Source: Balaenoptera acutorostrata (lineage: Eukaryota > Chordata > Mammalia > Artiodactyla > Balaenopteridae). From it: DNA of 64,000 nucleotides. Every line of letters begins with the position of its first letter. Positions within the stretch are counted from its first letter, which is position 1. The stretch covers positions 92,915,344 to 92,979,343 of the forward strand of contig NC_080073.1 in NCBI RefSeq assembly GCF_949987535.1, given 5' to 3'. Position numbers and translations under genes: made by a program. The notes under the pieces are model-generated. The model made no database searches. It saw only the letters and a list, made by a program, of their open reading frames with translations, and was not told the DNA's origin. Shown piece by piece: positions 1 through 11,274 of this stretch.

Positions 1-1934
1 TCTTCCAAAAACTAGAAGAGGGAAGAGCACTTCCTAACTCCTTCTATGAGTCCAATATTGCCTTGAAACCAAAACCAGACACTCACAATGAGAAAAGGAA
101 AAATACAGACCAATATTCCTAATGAACAGTGATGTAAAAATCCTGAACAAAACACTAGCAAACAAAATTCAGCAACATATAAAAAAGATTATATATATCA
201 TGTGACCAAGTGGAATTTATCCTACAAATACAAAATTGATTCAACATAGAAAAATGAATCAATGCAGAACAAACACCGTATTAGTAAAATAAAGGGTTAA
301 AAGCCGCATGATCATCTCAAAAGATACAGAAAAAGCAATGGACAAAATCTAAAACCTTGCATGACAAAAACATTCAACAAACTAGGAATAGAAGGAAACT
401 CCTTCAATCCAATAAAGGGCATCTATTTTTTTAAAAACCACAACATATTTAATAGTGAAAGACTGAAAGCTTGAAAGATTAGAAACAATACAAAGATGTC
501 CCTCTCACCACTTCCATTCAACATTGTATTGGAGATTCTAGCCATGCCAATTAGGCAAGAAAGAAAAAAAAAGACATCCACATTTTTTAAAAGAAGCAAA
601 TTTATGTCTATTTTCAGATGATATAGTCTTCTTGTATATAGAAAATCATAAGATACCACCAAAAAAAAAAAACTATTAGAAGCAGCAAACACATTTAGCA
701 AGGTTGCAAGATATAAGATCAATGTACAAAATCAACTGTATATCTATACATTAGCAATAAACAATCTGAAAATGAAAATAAGAAAACAATTTTATTTATA
801 ATAGCAACAAAAAGAATGAATACTTAGGAATAAATTTAACCAAAAAGTATAAAATGTGTACACTGAAAACTATAAAACATCATTGAAAGAAATTAAAGAG
901 TATCTGTAAAATGGAAAGATATCCTGAGTTCATGTATTGAAGAATTAAATATTTTAACCCGAAAATACTCCCCAAATCAATCTATAGATTCAATACAATG
1001 TCCATCAAAATCTAAGTTGCCTTTTTTGCACATATTGCCAACCTGATCCTAAACTTCATATGGAAATGCAAGTGAATCAAAATATTCGAAAACAATCTGA
1101 AAAAGAATTACAAAGTTAGAAGACTCACACTTCCTGGTTTCAAAACACACTACAAAACTACATTAATCAAGGCTGTATGGTACTGGCATAAGGACAGAGA
1201 TATAGAAAAATGGAATAAAATAGAGAGTTCAGAAACAAACCCATATGCTTTTGACCAATTGATTTTTGACAAGCATGAGAAGACAATTCAATGAAGAATA
1301 GTCTTGCTACCAACAGTACTGGGACAACTGGCTATCACATGCAAAAGAGTAAAGTTAGATCCTTACCTCACACCACACACCAAAATTAACTCAGAATGAA
1401 CCAAAGACCTAAATGCTAGAGCTAAACCTATAAACTATTAGAAGAAAACATAGACAAAAATCTTCATGACCTTTAGGTTAGTCAATAATTTCTTAGATAT
1501 GACACCAAAAAAAACCCAGACAAAACAATAAAAAATAGACAAATGAGACTTCTTCAAAATTAAAAACTTTTGTGCTTCGTATGACACTATCAAGAATGTT
1601 AATACAACCCCTGGAATAGAAGAAAATATTTGCAAATAATATATCGGATAAGGGACTAATATCCAGAATATATAAAAACTCTTACAACTTATTATTCAGC
1701 CACAAAAGAGATTAAGTACTGCTATATGATAAAACATGGATGAACCTTGAAAACATGATGCTAAGAAGCAGCCAAACACAAAAGGCCACATATTGTATTG
1801 TTCCATTTATATGAAGTGTCCAAGGTACTCTAAGGTAAATCCATAGAGACAGAAAGATTAGTTAGCACGTGCTAGAGGTTGTGGAGAAGAAAGAATGGAG
1901 AGTGACTTCCAGTGGGTACTGGATTTCTTAATAT
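1..1934 (+). mobile_element. Old L1 LINE: ORF2 remnant and 3' UTR, running off the left edge
   Basis: The plus strand reads as a decayed L1 ORF2. It opens in the reverse transcriptase region with a recognisable LPNSFYE-like stretch at 31-60. The RT active site is seen as FSDD at 611-622, where the usual L1 motif is FADD. From there it runs through the ORF2 C-terminal half to about 1690, then into 3' UTR text. Frameshifts and stops are frequent, so it makes no protein. The copy is much older than the L1 at 47-52 kb. It is cut by the SINE at 1946 and resumes at 2282. The 5' part lies outside the window. Confidence 0.85.
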
Positions 1935-1945
1935 AAAAATACGCT

Positions 1946-2270
1946 GGGCTTCCCTGGTGGCGCAGTGGTTGAGAGTCTGCCTGCTAATGCAGGGGACACG
2001 GGTTCGAGCCCTGGTCTGGGAAGATCCCACATGCCACGGAGCAGCTGGGCCCGTGAGCCACAATTGCTGAGCCTGCGCGTCTGGAGCCTGTGCCCCGCGA
2101 CGGGAGGGGCCGCGATAGAGAAAGGCCCGCGCACCGCGATGAAGAGTGGCCCCCGCTTGCCGCAACTGGAGAAAGCCCTCGCACGAACCGAAGACCCAAC
2201 ACAGCCAAAAATAAATAAATAAATAAATAAATAAATAAGAAAATCCTTAAAAAAAAAAAAAAAAAAAAAA
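1946..2270 (+). mobile_element. CHR-type tRNA-derived SINE inside old L1
   Basis: The SINE starts GGGCTTCCCTGG and has a Pol III A box (TGGCGCAGTGG, 1958-1968) and B box (GGTTCGAGCC, 2001-2010). It ends in (AAAT)n, the short segment GAAAATCCTT and a long A tract. The perfect 11-bp target-site duplication AAAAATACGCT lies at 1935-1945 and 2271-2281, so the boundaries are firm. It carries the variant CGCACGAACCGAAG near its 3' end, where most other copies here read CGCACAGAAACGAAG. The only other copy with this variant is the one at 25.5 kb. Confidence 0.95.
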
Positions 2271-2281
2271 AAAAATACGCT

Positions 2282-2400
2282 AAAATGAGATTGTATCAAT
2301 GGCTGCACATGCTGAATATACTGAAAACCACTGAACTGTATGCTTTAAGTGCATGCATATTATGGTATGTGAATTATATTTCAATACAAAAATTTAAAAG
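2282..2400 (+). mobile_element. Old L1 3' UTR end, resumed after the SINE
   Basis: This segment reads like the last part of an L1M 3' UTR: a run equivalent to 'tgaatatactgaaaaccact', then 'tatggtatgtgaattatatt' and an A-rich end. It continues the L1 broken at 1934 and was separated from it only by the SINE. Confidence 0.75.
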
Positions 2401-2990
2401 GGACTTATGCCCCTCAGTAATGCCACACTTAGGTATATTCTATGGAGAAACCTCACAAGGAGACATGTACAAGAATATTTATTCCTGCATTGTCTGAGAA
2501 AAAATAGAAACAAATTAAAGATCCATCAACAAAAGAATGGATAAATTGTGATTTTTTTTATACAGTTGAATACAGCAGTTTAAATGCACTAAAGCATGTG
2601 TATTAACGTATGAGTGAGAAGTTAAAGAAGCCCAGAACATACCGTTTAATAAGGATGGAAAACAGGCAAAGCAATGTTATAAATTATTTATGGGTACACA
2701 TATAGTACAGGTATAAAATATTCACAAGAATTAAAACTCCATGTTCAGGATACTTGTTACCTCTGCAGATGGCAGGAAAGAAATGGAATCAGGTTAGCTA
2801 CATGGGCTTCAACTATATCTGTAAGATTTCAACTTGGAAAGGAGAAGGGAGGTAGGGAGAAAGATAGATCTGAAGCAAATTTTTAAAATCATTATAGGAA
2901 TGAGCTGAGTGGTAAATACATGATTTTTTGTTATATTAGTGTCTATACTTTTCTATGTGTGTGAAATATTTTATAATAAAATGAAAGATA
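2401..2990 (+). mobile_element. Second old L1 (L1M-type) 3' fragment
   Basis: The text 'gatccatcaacaaaagaatg' near 2521 marks the L1 C-terminal/3' UTR junction. It is followed by a diverged 3' UTR ending in 'gaaatattttataataaaat' at about 2965-2985, typical of the L1ME/L1M class. It lies directly downstream of the preceding L1 in the same orientation and has no open reading frame of note. Confidence 0.7.
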
Positions 2991-3419
2991 TGCTACTATT
3001 TAAATATACACTTATTTTATATATCAATGGATATAGATATAACCAAAACATAATCAAACATAATTTGACTTTAACTCACCAGTTCTTCCAAGTGTAGAGA
3101 CCAGAGAAATTAGAACTTAAAGTGGCTTACTAGTCTACTGATGTATTTTGTTAATTAGTTTTCTAAGAGCTCTCTATAGAGATCTCCTTTTAATCTTAAG
3201 ATAATTTTTTTTACTGTTTGAAAAATCAATTCATGATTATTCTCAATATTTGGAAACTATGATAAAGTATAAATTATTCAATATAAAATTATAATCATAC
3301 TGCTGAGAGATAGCCACTATTTATATCTGTCTGGGTACTTTCAGTCTTTTTCTTATGGCAGACATATATCTTTTTATATAAAATTAGGGTCATGTTATTC
3401 ACATGTAAATTAGACTCTC
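2991..3419. other. AT-rich intergenic DNA, possible minus-strand L1 relic at its right end
   Basis: No gene or clear repeat is seen in the first 200 bases. From about 3300 the phrase 'gagatagccactatttatat', followed by 'cagtctttttcttatg', loosely resembles antisense L1M 3' UTR text. It may belong to the same relic as 4395-4930, but this is uncertain. Confidence 0.35.
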
Positions 3420-3715
3420 ATTTGTCTGCTGAAAACTTCCAATGCCTTCCTAATACCCTCATATAAAATCTAAACTCTTTACCTAACCTTTGCCTCAGAG
3501 ACCCTATAGGATGTAGGCCTGCTTGCCTGGTCTTCTCTCACTCTCCTCCCCACCTATTCTATTTAAACCTCGTTAGCCTTCTAATTGGACTAAGCTTGCT
3601 ACCAACACAGCACTTTTGCACATGTTCTTCTTTCTTCCTAGGATGTTCTTCTCTCATGGAATTGTTTGGATTATTGTTCATCAAATATTCACCTACCTCT
3701 CCCACTCTAGATGGA
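3420..3715 (+). mobile_element. L2 LINE fragment, left part
   Basis: The text follows the 3' third of the L2 consensus: 'aacttccaatgccttcc', 'aaaatctaaactctttacc', a degenerate 'gcctgcttgcctggtc', 'cttttgcacatgttcttc' and 'ctaggatgttcttctctc'. It breaks off at about 3715 where a different repeat begins and resumes at about 4105, so the L2 was split by a later insertion. Confidence 0.75.
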
Positions 3716-4104
3716 ATACGCTTCCCTGTCCCATCAACAGGCTTGTTGGGGTGATGTGCTTTGGAATGTGCAATGGAATGTTAGCAAACATGACTCAAAT
3801 AACAGTTTGCAATATGCTGGGATGGCGAGGTTTGCCCTCTTGTGCCTCTGTCATCACCACGAGAGGAACACACCCCAGCTGACCTGTTAGTCCAAGAAGG
3901 ATGAGACTCACATGATGCAGGCCTGGGCATAATTTTCAACTTGGTGCCAAGTCATGCCAACCTCACACTGAATCAGCTAAGCCCTGTCTACCTACCTCAG
4001 AGAGAATAAATTATGTGGAGAGAACAAATTATTTTACCTTATCTTAAACCACTGAGTTTTGTGGTGGTTTGTACCCAAGATTATTATGGCAATAGTTCAT
4101 GGAT
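3716..4104 (+). mobile_element. LTR-like ancient repeat inserted in the L2
   Basis: This insert has the phrases 'tttgccctcttgtgcctctg' and 'aaaccactgagttttgtggt', and a terminal 'gcaatagttcatggatat'. These resemble the 3' ends of MaLR/MLT1-like LTRs, which finish with a 'gcaatagctaactgatac'-type end. The family name is not certain. The position, splitting a continuous L2, is the stronger evidence that it is an insertion. Confidence 0.45.
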
Positions 4105-4378
4105 ATATCCTGTATCTTTGCATAACTTATTCTTGCACTTCATTTAAATCTTGATTCATGTGTCCCCTTCTTTAAACCACTTTTTATCCCCTTGACTCTG
4201 CTTTATATTTATCCATGATATTGATCATAATGTGTATTTGTTTGCTTGTTGTCTCCCCACTAGAATGTAAGCTTATGAGAATAGACACTTTATATTGTTT
4301 ACTGCAGTCTCTTCCATGCCTAGAATGTGCCGTGAACATTGTACATACTCAATAAATAATTCTTGAGTGAATGAATAT
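4105..4378 (+). mobile_element. L2 LINE 3' end, right part
   Basis: This is the classic L2 terminus. 'ctccccactagaatgtaagc' is followed by 'cctagaatgtgccgtg', 'ctcaataaataattcttgag' and the 'tgaatgaat' end repeat at about 4370. It continues the fragment that ends at 3715. Confidence 0.85.
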
Positions 4379-4394
4379 TTGGACCTCCTGCTTT

Positions 4395-4930
4395 TTTTTA
4401 AACTTAGTATCATATCCTAGCCATCTAGTTTTAGACATTTAATTTACTTCTTACTTTTGCTATTATAAATAACATTAGGATAAATATCCTAGTTCCTAAA
4501 TCTTTCAGTATATCACTGATTATTTCCATATTATAAATGTCTAAGTCAAAAGGTTTTGAACAAATTTGGGATTCTAAATGTATTTGAACAAATTTTTCTT
4601 TCTTAAGTTTGCATAGATTTTTACTTTGACCTATAACAAGAGAAAGGTTTTCATCAAAATTTTGCAAACCTTAGTTTTATAATTTTTAATCAATAAGATT
4701 TAAAATGGTATGCCATTGTTTTAATTTGCATCCTCTGCACTGTTGATAAGGTGAAACTTTTTCTACATGAATAACACATTGTTATTAATTCTTCGAGAAA
4801 TAGGTATTCATGTTCTTTGCCCAGTTTTTCTATTAGTATGTTAAGTTTTTCCTCTTTGATTCTTAAGAACTCCTTTTATCTAAAGGCCATTAAGTTTTGT
4901 GGAGTATCTCAAACATCGTAAATATTTTCT
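4395..4930 (-). mobile_element. Old L1 (L1M) relic, reverse orientation
   Basis: The plus strand carries antisense L1 text: 'gctattataaataacattag', 'ttttaatttgcatcctctg', 'gttctttgcccagtttttct' and 'gaactccttttatctaaagg'. The order fits the ORF2 end and 3' UTR of an L1 read on the minus strand. It is heavily decayed and has no useful ORF. Confidence 0.7.
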
Positions 4931-4959
4931 CCTACTGTTTTTTTTTTTCCATTTTAAGC

Positions 4960-5150
4960 CACTGAAGCATAGTATATATAATATCAGCTTTTCAGACAGG
5001 AAGAACTGAATTTGAATACCAGCTTTGCTTCTTCCTAACAGTATGATTTTGAGCAAATTATTTATCCTCAAAAAGCTTCAGTTTCTCATCTGGAAAATGT
5101 GAAGTATAATACCTATGATACAGGACTGGTTTTAAGCAACATTAACTGAT
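4960..5150 (+). mobile_element. MIR SINE
   Basis: MIR core text is visible in order: 'gaatttgaataccagctttg', 'gattttgagcaaattattta', 'cttcagtttctcatctg', then 'gaagtataatacctatgata'. The head (tRNA part) is degraded. Confidence 0.8.
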
Positions 5151-5494
5151 TAATATAATCAAAATAATGTACTGGGAAGATACTGAGATAGCTCACCAAA
5201 TTATGGAAGAGGTAAACAATCAGGCCTTAGGAAGGGAAAAAACCACAAGCAGCCCCAGGTATCAGCAGCAGGAGCCCTTCCATGGACTGCCCTGCTAAGG
5301 TCCAGCCGTCACATGACCCAGCTCTAGTTGCTCTTTGTCCCTGGTGTCTACATTCAATATCCAAATTCCTGGTTGAGAGAATTTGACTTTCCTAATCTAG
5401 ATTATATGCCTCCCTCTATAATCAGGAAATGGGGCTTGATTACAGAAAGAAGAGGTGGTAAGTGTGTGAAGCATGCAGCCCCAGCCAAATAACA
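5151..5494. other. Unique intergenic DNA
   Basis: No gene, RNA or repeat could be recognised. Base composition is mixed and there are no long open frames. Confidence 0.5.
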
Positions 5495-5625
5495 AAAAAG
5501 AGGGGAGGAAGGGAAGGGAGGAAGGAAGAGGAGAGAATGAGGGGGACAGGGAAGGGGAGAGGAAGGGACAAGAAAGACAGAAAGAAGGGAGGGAAGGAGG
5601 GGGAAGGGAGAGAGGCAAGCTACTC
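5495..5625. repeat. Purine-rich simple repeat (GGAAG/GGGA)n
   Basis: This is an almost pure A/G run with GGAAGGGA-like units on the plus strand. Pyrimidine-rich translations on the other strand (Pro/Ser/Leu-rich) are artefacts of this composition. Confidence 0.85.
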
Positions 5626-5639
5626 CCGTTAAAGTGCTA

Positions 5640-6090
5640 AGCTCCTTATCTGCCCCTTTAGTAAACTGGCAAAAACAGTATACTATGCAATATTTTTCTC
5701 TGGATTTTATACATATTTAGAAAAATGAGATTCCATTGAAACCAGAATCTTAAATAAGTTTCTCATGGTAAGTTATCTTTTCCTCTTATTGAGCTTATTC
5801 CCAAGAGAGCCAGCCCTTGAATCAAACTGAAAATCTTCTCAGCACTCTAAGGGCTTAATGCTTAGTAGTGACTGTAAAGAAGAAGCAGGCCTTTTCTGTT
5901 GACTCTGCTTCTCTAGGATACACTATGCATGTTCAATTGTACTCTTGAATAGAACAGAATCCTGAATGGAACAAGTACCTGAACACAACCTTTCAGAAGA
6001 TCCAATATTTCAAAGCCAAAATAGAAATGCCAGAATATCAAGTTTTCAAATTTATATAAAATAGCCATGATGGAAAATTCTCCAAAAATA
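5640..6090. other. Unique intergenic DNA
   Basis: Nothing recognisable. No splice-bounded open frame and no repeat signature. Confidence 0.5.
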
Positions 6091-6094
6091 TTAT

Positions 6095-6235
6095 CCTTGG
6101 AATGGACTTAACCTTTCCAGGACTTAATTTCCTGTCTTTAAAATGGGTTTAATGGTATCTACCTCTCATGATTACTCTGAAAATTAAAACAAGATGAAAA
6201 TAAGATTAAAATTATAAGCACCTTATAATAGAAAT
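6095..6235 (+). mobile_element. MIR fragment
   Basis: A degraded MIR 3' half: 'cctgtctttaaaatgggttt' followed by 'ggtatctacctctcatgatt' and 'gaaaattaaaacaagatgaa'. The head is missing. Confidence 0.6.
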
Positions 6236-6302
6236 CCACATTCCACTATCTCTTTTTCCTTTGAGCCAACTGAAAGCACTATAAAACTTTCGTTGCCTGA
6301 TT

Positions 6303-6350
6303 TTATACACATATATATTTATATATAAATATATAAGCATATAATATATA
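6303..6350. repeat. AT-rich (TATA)n low-complexity tract
   Basis: Alternating ATAT and TATATAAA units over about 48 bp. Confidence 0.8.
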
Positions 6351-6424
6351 ATGAATAGGGAGTATAATAATAAAGACCATAATTAAAGTATTTAACAAGA
6401 GGCCTATAAAACATCTTACCAGTA

Positions 6425-6585
6425 TCCAAACATGATATTACTCTTCATCGCAATCCTGAAAGTTCCATTTTACAGATGAAGAAAGTAAAGCTCAGAAAGT
6501 TTAAGCAAGGGGCATGTCAAAGTTCAAACTTATCTCTGACTCAAGAGTTCATGCTCTTTCCACTAAGCTACATTATCTCCTAGGA
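6425..6585 (-). mobile_element. MIR SINE, reverse
   Basis: The plus strand shows the reverse complement of MIR: 'ccattttacagatgaagaaa', 'aaagctcagaaagtttaagc', a degenerate accession to 'ctgactcaagagttcatgct', then 'ctttccactaagctac'. Confidence 0.8.
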
Positions 6586-6589
6586 AGAT

Positions 6590-6915
6590 ACAGTGATCCA
6601 TAAAGAAATCACTATAGAACTAGACAGCGCGGTAATCAACTGCTCAAGAATGTGATTTCTTCAGCCAATGTTCTGAAACAACATGAAGTAACCACTGAGT
6701 GGTTTAATGTATCTAACTTCAGCACCCCACTTAGTTCTATATGGGCATATGGGAAAAATCTTGTCTGCAGCTTTGGGAGAAGACTCCACAGAGGAGGAGG
6801 GATTCCAAATACCATCAAACACTTTTAGAAAACCATCAAATTTTAGGTCAGTAAAATTTTTACTGATTCCCCCCATCCGCCTACCCAGCAATTCAGACTG
6901 TTATTTTTGTTAGTA
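6590..6915. other. Unique intergenic DNA
   Basis: Overlapping short open frames occur on both strands between 6636 and 6913. They overlap each other, have no recognisable domain and no codon bias, so they are taken as chance. Confidence 0.5.
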
Positions 6916-6917
6916 AA

Positions 6918-7000
6918 GAAAAGGAAGAAAAATAAGAAAGAGGAAGCGGAGGAGGAAAGGGAAGAAGAAAAGGAGGAGGAAGAGGGCGGGGAGAAGACAA
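6918..7000. repeat. Purine-rich simple repeat (GGAAGA)n
   Basis: A run of GAGGAAG/GGAGGA units on the plus strand, about 80 bp. Confidence 0.85.
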
Positions 7001-7004
7001 GACC

Positions 7005-8148
7005 AACCAATCTGAAGAAGTCTGTTATCAATAGTTTTCATGACTGGTAACCTTTGATCATTTTTTTTCCCTCTGATGGATCATAGTATTTGAAGTCAAT
7101 CTTTCAAAGAACCTGATATTTTAAAGACAAAAGGGAAACTCCAGCATGCCAAGTTTTAAAATTTGTAGACATCAAATTATTAGTATGATATAAGCATGTT
7201 AGAAAATCCTCCAAGGAAACTGATCCTAAAGTATGTCTTACTCGGATAAAGTCACAGCGCTAAAAGATATTTCCTCAAATTCTCTGAATTGGAGCTAAAG
7301 AAGTATATATTACACATATCTAACTTTTCTTTAGTATTTGGAGATGAATTTTTTTCAACCAATATTAGGAAATAGAGTCAATCAGATCCCTGTAAGGAAC
7401 ACCAAGGGGGCTTCAAAACGCACATAGCAACTCTCCTCTCTTGGAATCACACCATCCAGCTAGATTCTGAATGAGGGAGTGCTCCAACAGGATTGGCATC
7501 AGCCCTACCTATCCCTGGAGGAGTCTTGTTATTAAATTATTTTTCAAAGATTCATCTTCCCCTAGTCTTCGGAGGCAGTACAGCTGGGAGTCATTAGCTG
7601 TAATCAGTGGGCAGCCAACAAAAAGAGGAAGCAGTGGGGGAATGCTCTTTCTGTAGAAGCCATCTGGGCAGAGGGAATTTGGTTTTAAACCCTAGGGGGT
7701 GGAGGAAGTTATTGGGATCTTGTTATATTTGGACTTGACTTCAGACCCTAAACAAAAGATCTTTTTTTTCCCAGAACTTTGCTTTTTTGAAGTAGGAGTA
7801 AAAGATAGCTGTAGTAAGCTAGTGGCCATCTCCCAGGACATTATGGTCAAAGCAGACAATCTGAAAACAAAACCCAAACACTAGTAGGTTGGGAGTCTAT
7901 TTCTGGTTTAGAGTTTTTAAAAGAAAGGAGGATATCTTCCTACTGTGAGCAATCTCCTTTTCTCTTCCCTTCCTACCCATGTTCATAAAGAAAAGCATAC
8001 CTCTTACACTCAAAAAAAAAAAAAAAAAAGATTATGCTTGTCTAAGTTCTCCATACAAAGAGACCACTTTTGACTTGTTTCATAAGAGGGAAAGTACCAC
8101 ATTTGTCATTTCACCCTTTCTCTCTCTTCTCTGAGAATGTTGGTAATA
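7005..8148. other. Unique intergenic DNA with an A18 tract
   Basis: No gene or family-level repeat was recognised. An oligo(A) tract of about 18 lies at 8012-8029. No upstream copy of the sequence following it was found, so it is not supported as a retroposon tail. Confidence 0.5.
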
Positions 8149-8149
8149 T

Positions 8150-8395
8150 GGTATAATAAATAAAGAGCAAGAACACACTTTGAGGCCAGAAACCTGGGTT
8201 TGATCCTGGTTCCACTACTTACTGACTGTGTGGTCTTAGCAAATTAGGTCAGCTCTGGGCCTCAGCTCCCTAATCTATAAAATAGGTTAATAATAGATCT
8301 CTCATAAGGTTGCTAAGAGAATTTGTGACGAGGTGTGTCAAGCACCTAGCATACTCCCTGGAACACAGCAGGCATCCAACAATTGGTTGCTATTC
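8150..8395 (+). mobile_element. MIR SINE, near full length
   Basis: The full MIR order is visible: a degraded 'ataaataaagagcaagaac' head, 'gaaacctgggtttgatcctg', 'tccactacttactgactgtg', 'ctcagctccctaatctataa', and the tail 'caagcacctagcatactccc' with 'ggaacacagcaggcatcc'. Confidence 0.85.
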
Positions 8396-9050
8396 TTATT
8401 TATGTTATTTATACCAAACTTTTAATAAAAGTAGCAAAATTCACCAAAATTCACCAAATCACTTCATAGGATTTGGGGGGGTGGGCTACGGGGGGAGAAG
8501 GTTAACACAGCTAGTTAAATATGGCTCATACCTCCAAATCAGAGGATCTGTGGGACCAAACACCACCCGTACATGTGTGTTTTGGCTTCACAGGGTTTTA
8601 ATTTTTTTTTTCATTTATTTTGAGCATCTTAAAATGCAGATTTCCCATTAAAATATATATTTCCAGCTGTGCTTGAAAAACTGAAAGTTGAGCAACCCGG
8701 GGCCAGCATTCCTGGATGGCAACAAAGCGCTAAGGCTGAACAGGGATTACTCCTCTCAGATAGGATGTGTGCTCTTCAGTTTGTCACTCCTCGCCTCCCC
8801 CAACCCCTTCCCAGTCTCTTATCCTGCCTGGCCTTTTTAGGCATTTGAATCTGTGATATCTTCTCTAACCCTCTGCCCCAAAGTGTAGATGGCTGAGAAT
8901 AAGAGAAACATAAAGGTGCTTCACGAAGGATGAGTTAGTAGTTGCAGGGCAGGGAGTGAAAAGAAAATATCATGCGGCATCTTGATTAGGGGATTAGTAG
9001 GCCAAGGGACACCAGACCCAGTGACTGCTCCAGGAACTTAAAGACTTGTC
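8396..9050. other. Unique intergenic DNA
   Basis: No recognisable gene or repeat. A short GGGGGG-rich patch lies near 8474-8496. The 113-codon open frame beginning at 8310 starts inside the MIR and is not credible as a gene. Confidence 0.5.
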
Positions 9051-9054
9051 ATTT

Positions 9055-9190
9055 ACCTTCAATAAGTCTCAAGTTCTAACCTGTAAAAGGCAGCTAGTAT
9101 TTACTGACACTTTACAAGGTGGATTTGAGGATCAAATTATGTAATGCATGCGAGCAAAGTGAAAAATGTTATGTATAAATAAAAGGTAGA
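9055..9190 (+). mobile_element. Possible MIR/MIR3 fragment
   Basis: Weak MIR-like text: 'ctaacctgtaaaaggcagct', 'gaggatcaaattatgtaatg', then 'gtgaaaaatgttatgtataa'. It matches the MIR 3' half only loosely. Confidence 0.4.
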
Positions 9191-9199
9191 TTACCAAAT

Positions 9200-10635
9200 A
9201 TAATGGACACAAAATTTAAAGGAAGAAAATCATTTTCTAGCCCATTTCTAATATTATATCTTCCACAGAAATCACACAACTGAAAGGATACTTTAAAATA
9301 ATTAATCTAGCCCTCAATTTCACAGATGAGCAATCTGAAACACAAGAAGCAGTTTCATGAAGCTTACAATATAGTGAAGTAAGACAAAATGTATGAAAAG
9401 GGCATGCACTGAAGGGATACCTAAAGTCATGTAAGCCTCTACTAAGTCCAGGGGTGTAAATAGCAAGTCACCTGGAGCAAAAAAAAAAAGAATGTTTTTA
9501 GAAAAAAATAACCTAAAAAACAACTTAAATGCTTCTGCCTTGAATTTCAAAGGGTAAATTCAAGGTGCCTAAGGGTAACAGGCACCCATGTGGTCTGAGA
9601 AAAGGATATAACAGGACATAGGTATCACAGGCAGACACAGAAGATGTCTCTCCCCTTGACTACTGAGCTCTATGGATAGGGTGAGAAAATTTGAAGAAAC
9701 TATGAGTCTTCTGAGGAGGGAAAACTCACCTCAAACTCCCTGAAATTCACAATTAGGACATCTGTCAGGAAGGACCAGAAAGGCTTTTACCCAAGGTCCA
9801 CTGGCAAGAAAGGGAAGTCCCAAAGTGGAGCTCGCCAGGAAAGAAGGAGCATAAGGTCAAAACAAGGGTCTAAGAGTTCTAGTAAGTATGGGGGAGGCTG
9901 GAAACCCTTCAGTGTCATTTTGGATCTTGCTAAAAACATGTATCAAGATAGGATTAGATATACAAGAGATTTCTTGAGGGAAATTCTCCTCAAGACTAAA
10001 GGGGAAAGGAAGAAGAGAAGGTTAAGAGAGTCTTCGGATCAGACTGACACTTGTGAAGGGAGAGAAGAAAGCAAGTAGGATTATGTTCTGAGGAAGTCTC
10101 AGCCAAGCCAATGGGGTACCTGATGCAAGGCTGCCTATTAGAAGCATCTGTGTTGGGCAGAAATGTCCCAGTTCTAGTACCCTCCCTCCTATCTAGGCAT
10201 CTGGACCTGCAAGAAGATTTTTTTCTGAATGCAGAAGTGTCCACCAGCCTGGACAAAACCAATGTTCAACAGTGGACAAACTGGAATTTTCAGTCCTTTC
10301 TCTCTGCCTTTCTTTTAGAAACAAGATTTGTCCATTTTGGATGGAGTAAACCCCTCGATCTTTAAAAAAATTAGAGAAGGGGGCTGTTGGGAAATTCCAA
10401 GAGGGAGTTAACAGACTTCCTGCTAATAACAGTAGGTATGGGGTAGGGAGTAGATCAAGCAATGAATTAGAAAAATAACATGTGATGTCATTATATTTGT
10501 ATTGATACCTTGGCTGGTGAAGTGAGTTATACTGATTAACTATAGATATAGGAGGGCTAAATAACAACAGAGAGTTTTGACAGAGTCAATCAATAACAGA
10601 GATCTCTAACAGCAGAAATGATAACTTATACCTGT
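9200..10635. other. Unique intergenic DNA
   Basis: A possible relic of an old repeat sits at 9270-9350 ('aatttcacagatgagcaatc'). Otherwise nothing is recognised. Open frames up to 124 codons (minus strand, 10193-10567) have no known domain. Confidence 0.45.
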
Positions 10636-10639
10636 ATAG

Positions 10640-10775
10640 GACTTTACAGATTACAAGGACTGTTACATATATTACATTTGTTAATCCCCATGACAATCAG
10701 GAAGATTCAGAATAGTCTGTCTCCATCTTAGGTATGAAGAAAATGGAAGCCAGTGGAGATTAGCATATTTATCTG
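10640..10775 (-). mobile_element. Possible MIR, reverse
   Basis: The order 'ggactttacagattacaagg', 'taatccccatgacaatcagg' and 'ggtatgaagaaaatggaagc' resembles reverse-complement MIR, but the middle is poor. Confidence 0.45.
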
Positions 10776-10929
10776 AACTACCATTACCTTCAAGAAGAAA
10801 AGTTCATACTGGAATCCTTTTTTTTTTTTCTTTTTTTTTGCCCAAACCCTACTTTCTATCCTTTCAATCCCCTAAGTTGACTCCCTAGATTGCCAAATCA
10901 ATGCAACTGACAATAAATTCATAGGATGT

Positions 10930-11270
10930 TAAAGGAGGGAAAGATCTCATTTGAATGAAGCCGTCAGAGAAGGCATTCCAGGGCAGGGGAGATGGGCTCT
11001 GCTTCTTGAATGATGGGCGGAGTTCAGAGAGATAGGGAGGAGGAGTTGGACGTTCCAGATGGGGAAAACACAGGACACTGGGGAGAGAGCAAATAAAACA
11101 GCTTGACAGGTATGGGGAATAGTAGAAAATAGGGAACAGTAAGTTGGGACCAAGTTGAAACTTTATGCAGAAGGAAGTGGAAAGTACTAGGGTTTTGAAG
11201 GAGGGGTGATGCCATCAAAGCCATTGGGAAGAGCACTGTGACCAGAGCCCTATAGGTGATGGTTCAAAGG
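10930..11270 (-). mobile_element. L2 LINE fragment, reverse
   Basis: The plus strand carries the reverse complement of L2 3' text. The order is 'agagaaggcattccagggca', 'ggagagagcaaataaaacag', 'agtactagggttttgaagga' and 'gccatcaaagccattgggaa'. It has no coding capacity. Confidence 0.6.
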
Positions 11271-11274
11271 AAGA

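Noticed and set aside
2001..2010. tRNA gene suggested by B box GGTTCGAGCC
   Set aside because: The A and B boxes belong to the tRNA-derived head of the SINE. The cloverleaf is not kept and the A-rich tail and duplications identify a SINE.
3716..4104. Firm naming of this insert as an MLT1 LTR
   Set aside because: Only its right end resembles MaLR LTRs. The middle does not match the MLT1 at 13.8 kb, so only 'LTR-like' is claimed.
5495..5625. Proline/serine-rich protein encoded opposite the purine tract
   Set aside because: The composition comes directly from the simple repeat. The same artefact recurs at 21.2, 37.3 and 43.3 kb.
10193..10567. 124-codon minus-strand open frame
   Set aside because: No domain, no splice context, and a conflicting open frame on the opposite strand. 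Treated as chance.
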